Shown here: piece by piece, positions 7,777 to 15,843 of the stretch
How the letters are laid out: each line of letters starts with the position of its first letter
Numbering within the stretch: position 1 is the stretch's first letter
Origin: Acidobacteriaceae bacterium
GTDB lineage: Bacteria; Acidobacteriota; Terriglobia; Terriglobales; Acidobacteriaceae
Assembly (NCBI GenBank): GCA_030041435.1
Contig: JASHNW010000072.1
Location: forward strand, 1-56,168
DNA length: 56,168 bases
Direction of reading: 5' to 3'
Notes under the pieces: model-generated
Told to the model about the DNA's origin: nothing
What the model saw: only the letters and a program-made list of their open reading frames with translations
Database searches by the model: none
Program-made: the position numbers and the translations under genes

Positions 7777-9135
7777 CTACGCCGAATACAGATTCGTTTG
7801 CAGAAACTCATTGCGGAATTTGCCGTCAGGATCGTAGCGCGCGGCGAGGGTGCGGAAGTCGGCCAGGCGCGGGTACTGGCGGTCGAGCAGGGGGCCGGGG
7901 ATGGTGAAGAGCTTGGCCCAGTGCGGGCGCGGTCCAAAGGGCGCAAGTTGGGCTTCGATTGCGGGGAGGATCTGGCGGACGGCGGGCCACTCGGGCTTCC
8001 AGGTGAAGTGGATGGCGAGGGAGAGGCGCTGGTGGGCCATGCTCATCCAAAGGTCGTCGGCGGCGATAGTGCGCAGCTCGGTGACGAAGAGGTGGGGCGT
8101 GATGCGGTCGCGGAGGGTCTCGATGGCGCGGATGGCCTCGTAGCCGCGATCGAGGGGGACAAAGTATTCGGTCTGCAGCTCACGCCCACTCGACGGCGTG
8201 AAGTTCATGCGGAAGTGGGGCAGGCGCTCGTACCACGGGCCGGGAACGCCCAGCTGCTCGGTGCAGGCGTCGGCGGGATGGCCGGTGATGGGGTGCATCT
8301 TCACGGTGGCGCGGCGCGCGCCGTAGAAGTCTGCGCCCAGAGCCGGCGCGGAGCGATCCGGTTCGCTGAAGTCGGTGCGGCGCTTGATCCAGACCTGCGT
8401 GGCGCGGCTTTGCTGCCAGTCGGTGAAGAGGCTGACGCTGTATCCGCTCGAAAAGATGTCGGTGAGATGATGCTCAAGCTGGGCGAAGGGCAGATCGAGA
8501 TAGACGGTTTGCGCGACCTCGTAGGTGGGCTGCATGTCGAGGGTGGTGCGGGTGAGAACGCCGAGCGCGCCCAGATGGACGGCGGCTCCGGCAAAGACGT
8601 CGGGGTGATCGGCACGGGAGAGGCGGACGAGTTCACCGTTGGCGGCCACGAATTCGAACGCGGAGACGGCGGTGGTGAGGTTGCCGTTGTGGATGCCGGA
8701 GCCGTGCGTGGCGGTGGCGATGGCTCCGGCGACGGAGATGTGCGGGAGGGAGGCGAGATTGTGCAGGGCGAATCCCCTGGCGTCGATGACCGGGGCGAGA
8801 TCGCCATAACGAACGCCAGCACCGACGGTAACGGTGCGGGCGGCGGAGTCGATTTCGATGGATTTGAGCGCAGAGGGGGCGAGCTGATTGTCGACGCTGT
8901 CGGCGATGCTGTTGAAGGAGTGCCGCGAGCCGAGCGCGCGCAGATGGCGAAGGTCGCGGACCTCAGACTGCACTTCGCCCGCGGTGCGCGGCTCGAGCAG
9001 GTTGGGCGCGGAGTAGGTGTAATTCCCGGCCCAGTTGGTGCGCGGGGCCGAAGCGGCCTGGGCGTGCAGGAAGCGGGAGAGCATACTGCCGGCTATGGTA
9101 ACGCCCGATGCTTTGAGAAATGCACGCTTGTCCAT
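7777..9135 (-). CDS. Exported FAD-dependent alditol / arabinono-1,4-lactone oxidase-like protein
   Basis: A 452-residue member of the vanillyl-alcohol-oxidase/PCMH flavoprotein group. It has an N-terminal export signal ([17 protein letters not shown]...AQA), with KR before FLKASG resembling a weak Tat motif. [12 protein letters not shown] at 69-80 is the FAD-binding segment, where H72 matches the covalently flavinylated His of alditol oxidase. [17 protein letters not shown] follows. The C-terminal HWAKLF matches the conserved HWGK of the ALO group. Likely substrates are sugar alcohols or aldonolactones, with oxygen or another acceptor; the sequence does not decide. It lies 163 nt upstream of pdxS on the same strand. 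Confidence 0.85.
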   Translation of the reverse strand: MDKRAFLKASGVTIAGSMLSRFLHAQAASAPRTNWAGNYTYSAPNLLEPRTAGEVQSEVRDLRHLRALGSRHSFNSIADSVDNQLAPSALKSIEIDSAARTVTVGAGVRYGDLAPVIDARGFALHNLASLPHISVAGAIATATHGSGIHNGNLTTAVSAFEFVAANGELVRLSRADHPDVFAGAAVHLGALGVLTRTTLDMQPTYEVAQTVYLDLPFAQLEHHLTDIFSSGYSVSLFTDWQQSRATQVWIKRRTDFSEPDRSAPALGADFYGARRATVKMHPITGHPADACTEQLGVPGPWYERLPHFRMNFTPSSGRELQTEYFVPLDRGYEAIRAIETLRDRITPHLFVTELRTIAADDLWMSMAHQRLSLAIHFTWKPEWPAVRQILPAIEAQLAPFGPRPHWAKLFTIPGPLLDRQYPRLADFRTLAARYDPDGKFRNEFLQTNLYSA

Positions 9136-9207
9136 GGCTCGTCTCCGCGCGGCGGATACGCTCTGCCTGTATAGGCTGCGCCATGGGTTGCTGGCAAGCC
9201 CGCAGGC

Positions 9208-9687
9208 TCAGCTGGTGGTGGAGTTCGATGCGGTCTTGCGGAGAAAACCGGGGTCGACGGCGACGAAGAGAGCTTTGGCGGTGGCGAGGATGTGGCCAGA
9301 CGCGTCGGCGATCCGGGCTTCGCAGTGGTGAGCTCGTCCGTGGGCGCTGACGTGGTGTGCGGTGAGGGTAAGCGGCGCGCCGAGGGGGACGGGGCGGAGG
9401 TAGTGGACTTCCATGTGGCGGGTCATGGCGACGACGCCTCGGGCGCGATTCGCCTTGCTCATGGCTTCGTCGAGGAGGGTGGCGATGATGCCTCCGTGGG
9501 CGTGGTCGGGGGGTCCGGAGAAGCGGCGCGCGAGGCGGGTGTGACAGACAATGGCGCCGTCGTCGGCGAGGAAGAATTTGAGGCGCAGGCCGGAGGGGTT
9601 TTCGAGGCCGCAGCCGAAGCAGTGGTTGAGGGCGCCGTGGGCGAGCGGGATAAGCGCAGGTTCCTTGTGTGGGTTGTGGGCCGGCAT
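9208..9687 (-). CDS. PaaI-type hotdog thioesterase
   Basis: A 159-residue hotdog-fold protein, probably an acyl-CoA thioesterase. Visible features are CFGCGLENPSGLRLKF, then GPPDHAHGGIIATLLDEAMS, where HGGIIATLLDEAMS is the classic PaaI/YiiD active-site helix. RHMEVHYLRPVPLGAPL is the central strand. The start at ATG 9687 (MPAHNPHKE) was preferred. A GTG at 9720 would add 11 residues, and neither has a clear Shine-Dalgarno. The gene is free-standing between the oxidase-like gene and the methyltransferase-like gene. The CFGCG motif is common in this subfamily, and the substrate cannot be predicted. Confidence 0.82.
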   Translation of the reverse strand: MPAHNPHKEPALIPLAHGALNHCFGCGLENPSGLRLKFFLADDGAIVCHTRLARRFSGPPDHAHGGIIATLLDEAMSKANRARGVVAMTRHMEVHYLRPVPLGAPLTLTAHHVSAHGRAHHCEARIADASGHILATAKALFVAVDPGFLRKTASNSTTS

Positions 9688-9759
9688 AGGTGTGGTTTCA
9701 GAGTACCCGGGTTTTGACACTCGGGCGGGACGGTCAGCACACGGGGATAAGGAGGCGGT

Positions 9760-10350
9760 TCAGAGAATGAACGGAACGAGGGCGGCGACGCGGCGGGAAT
9801 AGGCAGCGTAGGCGTCGCCGAACTGACCGCGCATCCAGTGTTCTTCCATGCGCAGCTTGTACCAGAGAGCGGCAAAGACCAGGAGGAAGGCGATGGGGCC
9901 GCGGATCTGGTCGAGGGCGAGGGCCGTGCCGAGGAAGCCGGTGAGGATGCCGGTGTAAATGGGGTGGCGCACGAGAGCATACGGGCCGCTGGTGATGAGC
10001 TGATGATCCTGCTTGATGGTGACGGAGCGGCTCCAGTTGGCGCCGAGATCATGGCGCGCCCAGATGGCGAAGAGCAGGCCGGCGGCGGTGATGGCCGCGC
10101 CGAGCCAGAACATCCAGAGGCTGTAGGGCGCGATTGGCCGGTAGAGCCACGGCAGCGGAATGTGCGGCAGAGAGAGCAGGGCGATGGCAATGAGGAAGAC
10201 GACAGAGCGGACGATGCGCGACCCAGCGGACTCGAAGCGCGTCGTCATCTTAGTGTTCGCGGCTTTGATCTGCCAATAGAGCAGGAAGCCGATCCACAGA
10301 GCGGGAAAGATGGATTCGTAGAACCAGAGCATATTGTTTTCCAGCTGCAT
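9760..10350 (-). CDS. Isoprenylcysteine carboxyl methyltransferase (ICMT)-family membrane protein
   Basis: A 196-residue integral membrane protein with about five hydrophobic helices. The family signature LITSGPYALVRHPIYTG lies near residues 130-146, and the C-terminal RMEEHWMRGQFGDAYAAYSRRV is the matching PEMT/ICMT tail. Family members use SAM at the membrane; bacterial substrates are largely unknown. The start was set at ATG 10350 (MQLENNMLWFYES), ten bases after the HpnK stop. ATG 10332 is an alternative. The frame continues upstream through the hpnK region only as an overprinted artefact. Cotranscription with hpnK is likely. Confidence 0.83.
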   Translation of the reverse strand: MQLENNMLWFYESIFPALWIGFLLYWQIKAANTKMTTRFESAGSRIVRSVVFLIAIALLSLPHIPLPWLYRPIAPYSLWMFWLGAAITAAGLLFAIWARHDLGANWSRSVTIKQDHQLITSGPYALVRHPIYTGILTGFLGTALALDQIRGPIAFLLVFAALWYKLRMEEHWMRGQFGDAYAAYSRRVAALVPFIL

Positions 10351-10360
10351 CAGGAGAGTA

Positions 10361-11248
10361 CTACGAGGGCGGGGCGACTCTGGTTCCGAGATCGCGCCAG
10401 GAGGCGAGTGGCGAGACCCTGGGGATGAGCTTGAGGAGGGCCGCATGTTCTTCGGCGCGGGAGGCGCGGAGGCGAGTGCGGACGCGGTCAAGGTGCTCGT
10501 CGAGGTAGCCTGGGTGGCAGACCAGTTCCCAGATGCCGCCAGGCACGGCGCCGAGCAGAGGCAGGAGGGTGGACTCGACGTTGACAGTCCCGGTGGCGAG
10601 GATGCCGAGCGTGCCGTCGGGAGTGGCAAGACCGGCGGCGCGCACCTGGAGGCGGAAAGTGCGGCGGTACGAACCCAGCGCGACGATCTGCAGGCGGCGG
10701 AGGCGGCTGGCGCCCGTGGTGCTGCGCAGAGCCCAGGCCGGTTCAAAGGGATTGCGAATGGCGGGGACGCCGCAGGCGCGCGCGGCGCGGAGCAGCGGAC
10801 GCAACACGCGCGGGAACATGTGCGTGTGCTTGTGTGTGTCGACGTGGGAGACACGGAGGCCGGCGGCCTGCAGGCGACGGATTTGCGCGGCAGCTTCGGC
10901 TTCGATTTCGGAGGCGCGGATGCGGCCGAGGTGGAGATCGGCGGCGAAGCGGCCGAGTGTGGGCCGCAGGGAGTGGCCGTCTGGGCAGAGGGAGGGGATC
11001 TGCGCGGCCGGCAGCGCGGGGGCGCCGTCGACGAGAAGGACGTGGCAGCCGACTTCGAGGGTGGGGTTTGATTTGGCAACGGCTACGGCGTCTTCGAAGA
11101 ATGCGCCTGTGGCCATGAGAGTGGCGGAGGTGAGCACGCGGGCCTGGTGCAGCTCGGCGACGGAGCGGTTCACGCCAGGGGTGAGGCCGAAGTCGTCGGC
11201 ATTGACGAGGAGGGGCACGACAGACAGGGTACAGGGTACGGGACGCAT
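10361..11248 (-). CDS. hpnK: YdjC/ChbG-family carbohydrate deacetylase, HpnK-like
   Basis: A 295-residue polysaccharide-deacetylase-like protein. The metal and catalytic motifs are VNADDFGLTPGVN (residues 15-27), HVDTHKHTHMFPRVL (around 134-148) and WELVCHPGY near 240. Members remove acetyl groups from sugars: ChbG acts on diacetylchitobiose, and HpnK is tied to hopanoid glycolipid loci. No other hopanoid genes are in the window, so the HpnK label is by resemblance only. The start is ATG 11248; VVPLLVNADDFG starts at residue 10, so a shorter start is possible. It is followed ten bases later by the ICMT-like gene. Confidence 0.8.
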   Translation of the reverse strand: MRPVPCTLSVVPLLVNADDFGLTPGVNRSVAELHQARVLTSATLMATGAFFEDAVAVAKSNPTLEVGCHVLLVDGAPALPAAQIPSLCPDGHSLRPTLGRFAADLHLGRIRASEIEAEAAAQIRRLQAAGLRVSHVDTHKHTHMFPRVLRPLLRAARACGVPAIRNPFEPAWALRSTTGASRLRRLQIVALGSYRRTFRLQVRAAGLATPDGTLGILATGTVNVESTLLPLLGAVPGGIWELVCHPGYLDEHLDRVRTRLRASRAEEHAALLKLIPRVSPLASWRDLGTRVAPPS

Positions 11249-11251
11249 GGC

Positions 11252-11309
11252 GCAGGGAAGAAGCGGTCAGTTTAAAAATGGCCAGCGGAACGTCGGTCAG
11301 CGAAAAACC
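11252..11309. repeat. Intergenic GGTCAG repeat array
   Basis: It contains AGAAGCGGTCAG, AATGGCCAGCGGAA and CGTCGGTCAGCGAAAAACC. These belong to the same iterated family as the arrays near 49.5 kb and 52.3 kb. It fills most of the 76-nt gap between hpnK and the DUF4254 gene. Confidence 0.6.
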
Positions 11310-11324
11310 ATTCCATGTGTGGGA

Positions 11325-11936
11325 TCAGGGTTCGCTGCCGTAGATGGCGGGATTGAGTGTGGGATCGTTGTACATCTTGAGCTGGCGGTAGATTTTGAAG
11401 CGGCGCGTGCCGGCGAGGATCTGCTCCCAGAGGCGATCGAGGCAGAGGACGAGGTCGCCGCGCTGTTCGGTGAGGAGCGCGAGGCGTTCGCGGTTGCGCT
11501 CGGCATGGCCGGCGGGGGCGCCGGTGCGGTGGATCTCTTCCTCGGTATGGAAGATTTTGAGCGAGAGGACGCTGAGGCGGTCAATGATGAGGCCAGGGCT
11601 TTCGGAGTGCAGCTCGGCGGATGGATGGGGCAGGCTGAGGGCGCGCAGGGTATCGAAGAGGAGCACGTCGCACTTTTCGGTGAGGTCGTTGCGGTGCTGG
11701 TTGCAGCGGTCGATGAGGCGCTTGACATCGGCGATTTCGGTGTTGGTGGCGAGGGGTGCGCGGGCGCGGTCTTCGGCATGCCAGAGGTCGAAGTTGGCGC
11801 GGTGCTGGGCGAGAACGGTGTCGAGGAATTCGGATCCGAGGGAGAGGATAGAAAACGGATCGGCGTGCCACTCGGCGGTGGCGCGGTCGTGCAGGGCGGC
11901 GAGGTCGCGCGCCGATAAATGGGGTTCCGCGGACAT
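11325..11936 (-). CDS. DUF4254 domain protein
   Basis: A 203-residue, mostly helical cytoplasmic protein without membrane segments. It carries the family's conserved blocks: FDLWHAEDRAR, LIDRCNQHRNDLTEKCD and SPGLIIDRLSVLSLKIFHTE. DUF4254 proteins are often found near lipopolysaccharide or glycosyltransferase loci, but their activity is unknown. The start is taken at ATG 11936 (MSAEPHLSARDL). The frame remains open to a TTG at 11996, but that would overlap the divergent ATP-grasp start. The 59-nt divergent gap to the next gene must hold both promoters. Confidence 0.8.
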   Translation of the reverse strand: MSAEPHLSARDLAALHDRATAEWHADPFSILSLGSEFLDTVLAQHRANFDLWHAEDRARAPLATNTEIADVKRLIDRCNQHRNDLTEKCDVLLFDTLRALSLPHPSAELHSESPGLIIDRLSVLSLKIFHTEEEIHRTGAPAGHAERNRERLALLTEQRGDLVLCLDRLWEQILAGTRRFKIYRQLKMYNDPTLNPAIYGSEP

Positions 11937-11995
11937 AGGATGCGTGATGAGGCTATCGTAGAACAGAGAGGAATCCCCCGGCGGGGCGAATCGCA

Positions 11996-13195
11996 ATGAC
12001 AGCCGATCCGCGAATCTTGTGCATTACCAGTTACGAAAAGGGACAGCCCTTTATGCGGGAGTGCGCGGCGCTGGGGTGCCGCGTGATTTTGCTTACGGTG
12101 GAGAAGCTGTGCGACGCCGACTGGCCGCGCGACATTCTGGAAGAGCTGATCACGATGCCCGAGGGGCTGACGCAGGAACAGATCACGAACACGGTGACCT
12201 GGCTCGGGCGGACGCGGAAGTTCGACCGGATTGTGGCGCTCGACGAGTTCGATATGGAGGTCGCCGCGCATCTGCGCGAGCACATGCGGATTCCGGGCAT
12301 GGGGCGGACGGCGATTGCACATTTTCGCGACAAGCTGGCGATGCGGTATGCGGCGCGGGCGGTGGGGATCGTGGAGCCGGAGTTCACGCGGGTGCTGTTC
12401 CACGACGAGGTGCGGGAGTGGATGGATCGCGTGCCCGATCCGTGGGTGCTGAAGCCAAGGGCAGAGGCGTCGGCGATCGGGATCCGCAAGATGCACACGG
12501 CCGAGCAGGTGTGGCAGACGCTGGAGGAACTGGGCGACCGGCAGAGCCACTTTGTGCTGGAGCAGTTTGTGCCGGGCGATATTTTTCACGTGGACGGCAT
12601 CGTTAGCGAAGCCGAAGTGGTGTTCGCAGCGGTAAGCGGCTACGGGAAGCCTCCGATGCAGGTGATGCACGAGGGAGGCGTATTCACGACGCGGGTGCTG
12701 GATCGCGGGTCAGCGGAGACGCGGGCGCTGACCGCGATCAACGCGGAGCTGATTCCGGCGCTGGGGATGGTGCGGGGCGTGACGCACGCGGAGTACATCC
12801 GCGGAGCCGATGGGCGCTACTACTTTCTGGAAGCAGCGGCACGCGTGGGCGGCGCGTTCATTGCGGACGTAGTGGAGTTTGCGACGGGCGCGAATTTGTG
12901 GCGGGAGTGGGCACGGATCGAAGTGGCGTCGCTGCGCGGCCTGGCGTACTACCCGCCGGAGCAGAAGAGGCTGTATGCGGGGAGCGTGCTGTGCCTGGCG
13001 AAGACGGCCGAGCCGGACACGTCGATGTTTACCGAGCCGGAGATTGTGCTGCGGCTGAAGAAGCATCATCACGCGGGGCTGATTGTGCAGTCGGACCATG
13101 CCGCGCGCGTGAAGGAACTGGTCGACGGCTACGCGCAGCGTTTCGCCGAGGCGTATCTGGCCACTGCGCCGGTGCCGGAGAAGCCTACGGCGTGA
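11996..13195 (+). CDS. ATP-grasp domain ligase of unknown substrate
   Basis: A 399-residue enzyme with an N-terminal Rossmann-like preATP-grasp domain (ILCITSYEKGQPFMRECAAL) and an ATP-grasp core. Nucleotide-binding cues are PWVLKPRAEASAIGIRK (around 148-164), HFVLEQFVPGDIFHVDG (around 183-199) and the metal-binding EAAARVGGAF near residue 280. It resembles stand-alone biotin-carboxylase-like or carbamoyl-phosphate-synthase-like ligases that join a carboxylate to an amine or thiol. No partner gene identifies the substrate. The start is ATG 11996. It is divergent from the DUF4254 gene and 91 nt upstream of galT. Confidence 0.85.
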   Translation: MTADPRILCITSYEKGQPFMRECAALGCRVILLTVEKLCDADWPRDILEELITMPEGLTQEQITNTVTWLGRTRKFDRIVALDEFDMEVAAHLREHMRIPGMGRTAIAHFRDKLAMRYAARAVGIVEPEFTRVLFHDEVREWMDRVPDPWVLKPRAEASAIGIRKMHTAEQVWQTLEELGDRQSHFVLEQFVPGDIFHVDGIVSEAEVVFAAVSGYGKPPMQVMHEGGVFTTRVLDRGSAETRALTAINAELIPALGMVRGVTHAEYIRGADGRYYFLEAAARVGGAFIADVVEFATGANLWREWARIEVASLRGLAYYPPEQKRLYAGSVLCLAKTAEPDTSMFTEPEIVLRLKKHHHAGLIVQSDHAARVKELVDGYAQRFAEAYLATAPVPEKPTA

Positions 13196-13202
13196 AGGGC
13201 AG

Positions 13203-13232
13203 CGGGTGGCGATAGCATATAGCGTTTAGCGT
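13203..13232. repeat. Intergenic ATAGC/TTAGC iterated repeat
   Basis: GATAGCATATAGCGTTTAGCGTG is a small iterated array between the ATP-grasp gene and galT. It is similar in style to the TTAGC-based array after mdh, and shorter and more degenerate than the arrays at 49.5 and 52.3 kb. Confidence 0.45.
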
Positions 13233-13286
13233 GTAAGAGGGGCTGGCGGGGCGTCAGCACGACCAAGGGCCGCCGGAGGGTTGATT

Positions 13287-14330
13287 TTGTCGGAGTCGCT
13301 GCAGTTTCCGCATCGGAGGTATAACCCGCTGTTGCGGCAGTGGGTGCTGGTGTCGCCGCACCGGACAGACCGGCCGTGGCAGGGGGAAGTGAACAAGTCG
13401 TCGGGGTTCTCCGATGTGCACTACGACCCGCAGTGTTATTTGTGCCCGGGGAATACGCGGGCGGGCGGGCATGGTACGCCGAAATATGAAAGCGTCTACA
13501 TTTTCGACAACGATTATGCGGCGCTGTTGCCGGACTCTCCGGAGCCGTCGAGAGACAGTGCACCGGAGTTGCTGCGCGCGGAGCGGGAGCGGGGGCGGTG
13601 CCGGGTGTTGTGCTTCCACCCCGATCACAGTTTGACACTGGCGCGGATGGATCCGGCGGACATTCGCAAAGTGGTGGACGCGTGGACGGAGGAATACCGC
13701 GGGCTGGGCGCGGCGCCGTATATCCGCCACGTGCAGATTTTCGAAAACCGCGGGGCGATGATGGGGGCGAGCAATCCGCACCCGCATGGGCAGATTTGGG
13801 CGACGGAGCATGTTCCGGACGAGCCGCAGGCGGAGATGGAGGCGCTCGAGGAATATCGGCGCGCCAAGGGGAGCTGCCTGCTGTGCGACTACGCGCGGCT
13901 GGAAGCGGGCGAAGCGGCGCGGACGGTGTGCGAGAACGACGGATTTCTGGCGGTGGTGCCGTGGTGGGCGGTGTGGCCGTTTGAGACGCTGGTGATGGCG
14001 AAGCAGCATCGCCGGTCGCTGCTGGATTTCGCGGACGCGGACCGGAATGCGCTGGCGGACATTCTGAAGCAGGTGACGACGCGGTACGACAATCTGTTTG
14101 AGACCAGCTTTCCTTATACGATGGGCTTCCACCAGGCGCCGACCGACGGAGAGGCGCATGAGGAGTGGCATTTTCACGCGCATTTCCTGCCACCGCTGCT
14201 GCGGTCGGCGACGGTGCGAAAGTACATGGTGGGGTTCGAACTGCTGGGGATGCCGCAGCGGGACATTACGCCGGAGACCGCGGCGGAACGGCTGAGAAAT
14301 CTGCCGGCGGTGCACTTTACCTTGCGCTGA
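13287..14330 (+). CDS. galT: Galactose-1-phosphate uridylyltransferase
   Basis: A 347-residue GalT that exchanges UMP between UDP-glucose and galactose 1-phosphate in the Leloir pathway. The catalytic HPHGQ is in SNPHPHGQIW near residue 167. The zinc-site cysteines CYLC (PQCYLCPGN) and SCLLC are visible, and EEWHFHAHFLPPLLRS is the C-terminal His motif. TTG 13287 is preferred as start because GGAGGG ends six bases upstream. A TTG at 13281 directly abuts that site. No galE or galK is adjacent. The ORF is intact and of normal length. Confidence 0.94.
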   Translation: MSESLQFPHRRYNPLLRQWVLVSPHRTDRPWQGEVNKSSGFSDVHYDPQCYLCPGNTRAGGHGTPKYESVYIFDNDYAALLPDSPEPSRDSAPELLRAERERGRCRVLCFHPDHSLTLARMDPADIRKVVDAWTEEYRGLGAAPYIRHVQIFENRGAMMGASNPHPHGQIWATEHVPDEPQAEMEALEEYRRAKGSCLLCDYARLEAGEAARTVCENDGFLAVVPWWAVWPFETLVMAKQHRRSLLDFADADRNALADILKQVTTRYDNLFETSFPYTMGFHQAPTDGEAHEEWHFHAHFLPPLLRSATVRKYMVGFELLGMPQRDITPETAAERLRNLPAVHFTLR

Positions 14331-14930
14331 GGAAACCTCGGGCCGGATCGATGCGGGACTGGTGAAGACGCCCCAAAACACATACCCGGAGCATGAGCCT
14401 ATTCGGATCCTCCCTACGCCAGACGCGTCCGTATCGATGCTCCGCCGAATCGGATAAGGTTGCAGACTGCGCCGCTTCTCTTTGCATGGCTATACCAGGA
14501 ATAATCCTGGTTCCATCGCGGCCGGGAATTGCGCTATTTTGAACGAAATGGCGTTCTTTGGCGTGGGCTTTTTCGATCCCATATCAAAAATGTCTTGAAC
14601 ATGCCGCGCGGTTGGAGGACGCACGGTCTGCATGAACTTTCCGGGCGATCAAACGCTAATGGTTCAATCAAATGTGAGATTAAGCGTCACGCCATCCGTT
14701 GAGCGAAAGCGAAATGGCCTGCATGCATCGGCCACCGACGATCGCTCGAAGCCTGCACCCGTATTTTCTGTGGCGCGCGATGCAGCAGAGGCACGCACGG
14801 CTCCAGTTATTGCCACCCGCATTTCAACCACCATTCCAACTGTGGAACGCAGACTAGGTTCATGGTGATAAGGAAGGCGCGAGGTGCAGGGCCACGGCAC
14901 TCAAAGGAGTGCGCCGAAAGAGGCCCTCAA
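14331..14930 (+). other. 600-nt non-coding or weakly coding region with a stem-loop
   Basis: No convincing gene is seen. Base composition is noticeably less GC-rich than in the flanking genes. ACCAGGA-ATAA-TCCTGGT at 14494-14511 is a perfect 7-bp stem with a 4-nt loop, and ATTCGG at 14401 faces CCGAAT at 14444. A 78-codon frame at 14632-14868 (MNFPGDQTLMVQSN...) has GGAGG 13 nt upstream, which is too distant, and no recognisable motif. It could be a leader peptide or chance. The region probably holds the promoter for the HTH gene. Confidence 0.45.
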
Positions 14931-15347
14931 TTGACCAACGTTCTCACATCGTGGAAAGAGATCGCAAATTATATGGGCAAGGGTGTTCGTACGGTACAGC
15001 GCTGGGAGAGACAATTTGGGTTTCCGATTCGAAGACCTTTGAGCCTGTCGCATAAAGCAGTGTTGGCGTTGCCAGAAGAAATCGATGTCTGGCTTCGCTC
15101 TCGGACCAGAGCGCAAGCGATGCCTTCTGGTTCGACAGACGAGTATCTGCTGGCAGAGATAGATCGGCTGCGAGCGGAGAACGCGGAACTCAGGTTACGG
15201 TTGATCGCCATCCGTACAGGTGCGCTTAGGGGAACAGGTCAGCCGGAATCTAAACCGGACAGAAGCCGGATTGGCCTCAGGAACGAAGGAAGGAAGATCG
15301 GCAGCAGCATGACTCAGGCGGCGGTAAACTCAGGTTCCCGCAGGTAA
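14931..15347 (+). CDS. Small helix-turn-helix DNA-binding protein
   Basis: A protein of about 138 residues. The N-terminal DNA-binding domain reads LTSWKEIANYMGKGVRTVQR, followed by WERQFGFPIRRP and ALPEEIDVWLRSR. This is the MerR/excisionase-like winged-helix pattern common in Acidobacteriota regulators. A short coiled coil (EIDRLRAENAELRLRLIAI) follows, then a basic tail. The TTG at 14931 gives the usual short lead before SWKEIA, and AAAGAGG lies seven bases upstream. An ATG at 14862 would extend the protein by 23 residues without a ribosome site. Its target is unknown. In other proteins of this type the HTH precedes a TPR or kinase region, which is absent here. Confidence 0.72.
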   Translation: MTNVLTSWKEIANYMGKGVRTVQRWERQFGFPIRRPLSLSHKAVLALPEEIDVWLRSRTRAQAMPSGSTDEYLLAEIDRLRAENAELRLRLIAIRTGALRGTGQPESKPDRSRIGLRNEGRKIGSSMTQAAVNSGSRR

Positions 15348-15436
15348 ATGCTGCCCTCCAGGATCGAGTCATTGCCGGGATGAGCGTTGCTGGCTCGACG
15401 AAGTCATTGCCGGACTCGGTAGTCCGCTGCCAGGCT

Positions 15437-15503
15437 CGGCATCCCCATGAACGTAATAACGATAAGGTCGAACGTCCAGTCGATTTCAGACATGGGGATG
15501 CCG
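15437..15503. repeat. 13-bp perfect inverted repeat flanking a 41-nt spacer
   Basis: CGGCATCCCCATG at 15437-15449 is the exact reverse complement of CATGGGGATGCCG at 15491-15503. The spacer contains GAACGT twice. Just upstream, GTCATTGCCGG occurs twice (15369 and 15403). The rest of the 216-nt gap up to the tRNA gene shows no coding sequence. It could be a structured RNA element, a mini transposable element remnant or a bidirectional terminator. Confidence 0.55.
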
Positions 15504-15563
15504 GAGCTGAACGGGATCGAAGCGGCGCTGCGTCTTCGGGAGGCGGAAGTTTATTATTTTGCG

Positions 15564-15639
15564 TGGTGAGCCCGCTGGGATTCGAACCCAGGACCCACGC
15601 CTTAAAAGGGCGTTGCTCTACCAACTGAGCTACGAGCTC
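15564..15639 (-). tRNA. tRNA-Lys (anticodon TTT)
   Basis: A 76-nt cloverleaf on the minus strand. The acceptor stem GAGCTCG pairs with CGGGCTC. The D-arm is GCTC-AGTTGGTAGA-GC, the anticodon stem ACGCC/GGCGT with loop CTTTTAA, and the T-arm CTGGG-TTCGAAT-CCCAG. Discriminator A and an encoded CCA complete the 3' end. All stems pair, with one T-G wobble in the acceptor. Confidence 0.97.
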
Positions 15640-15747
15640 ACTTCTATTCCAGGTTAGCACAGCTGCGCCGGCGTCCGCTGGCGTGCACGGCGTTTCGTTC
15701 GTGTGGCATTCGAGGCGGATTCGGCTTGCTCGCGCGGTGGTCCGGGG

Positions 15748-15764
15748 GTACAAAGGAGCCACCC
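15748..15764 (+). promoter_or_regulatory. Shared upstream element, copy 1
   Basis: GTACAAAGGAGCCACCC begins 96 nt before the GTG start of the first DUF3857 gene and matches consensus GTAMAAAGGWGCCACYC, found before all three dead-site paralogues. CTTCACCTGAAG, a small palindrome, follows at once. Confidence 0.45.
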
Positions 15765-15843
15765 TTCACCTGAAGGTTTTGGCTCGCCGGTTTGGGGCGA
15801 AGCTGGAGGTGAAGAATCGCCGTTCTGCTGCGAGGGGCCTGCC

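Noticed and set aside
11297-12670. 457-codon minus-strand frame spanning the DUF4254 and ATP-grasp genes
   Set aside because: It overlaps two well-supported genes and reads as low-complexity Arg/His/Pro sequence.
14664-14900. 78-codon minus-strand frame opposite the doubtful 14632-14868 frame
   Set aside because: No ribosome site or recognisable motif; it is the complement of an equally weak frame.
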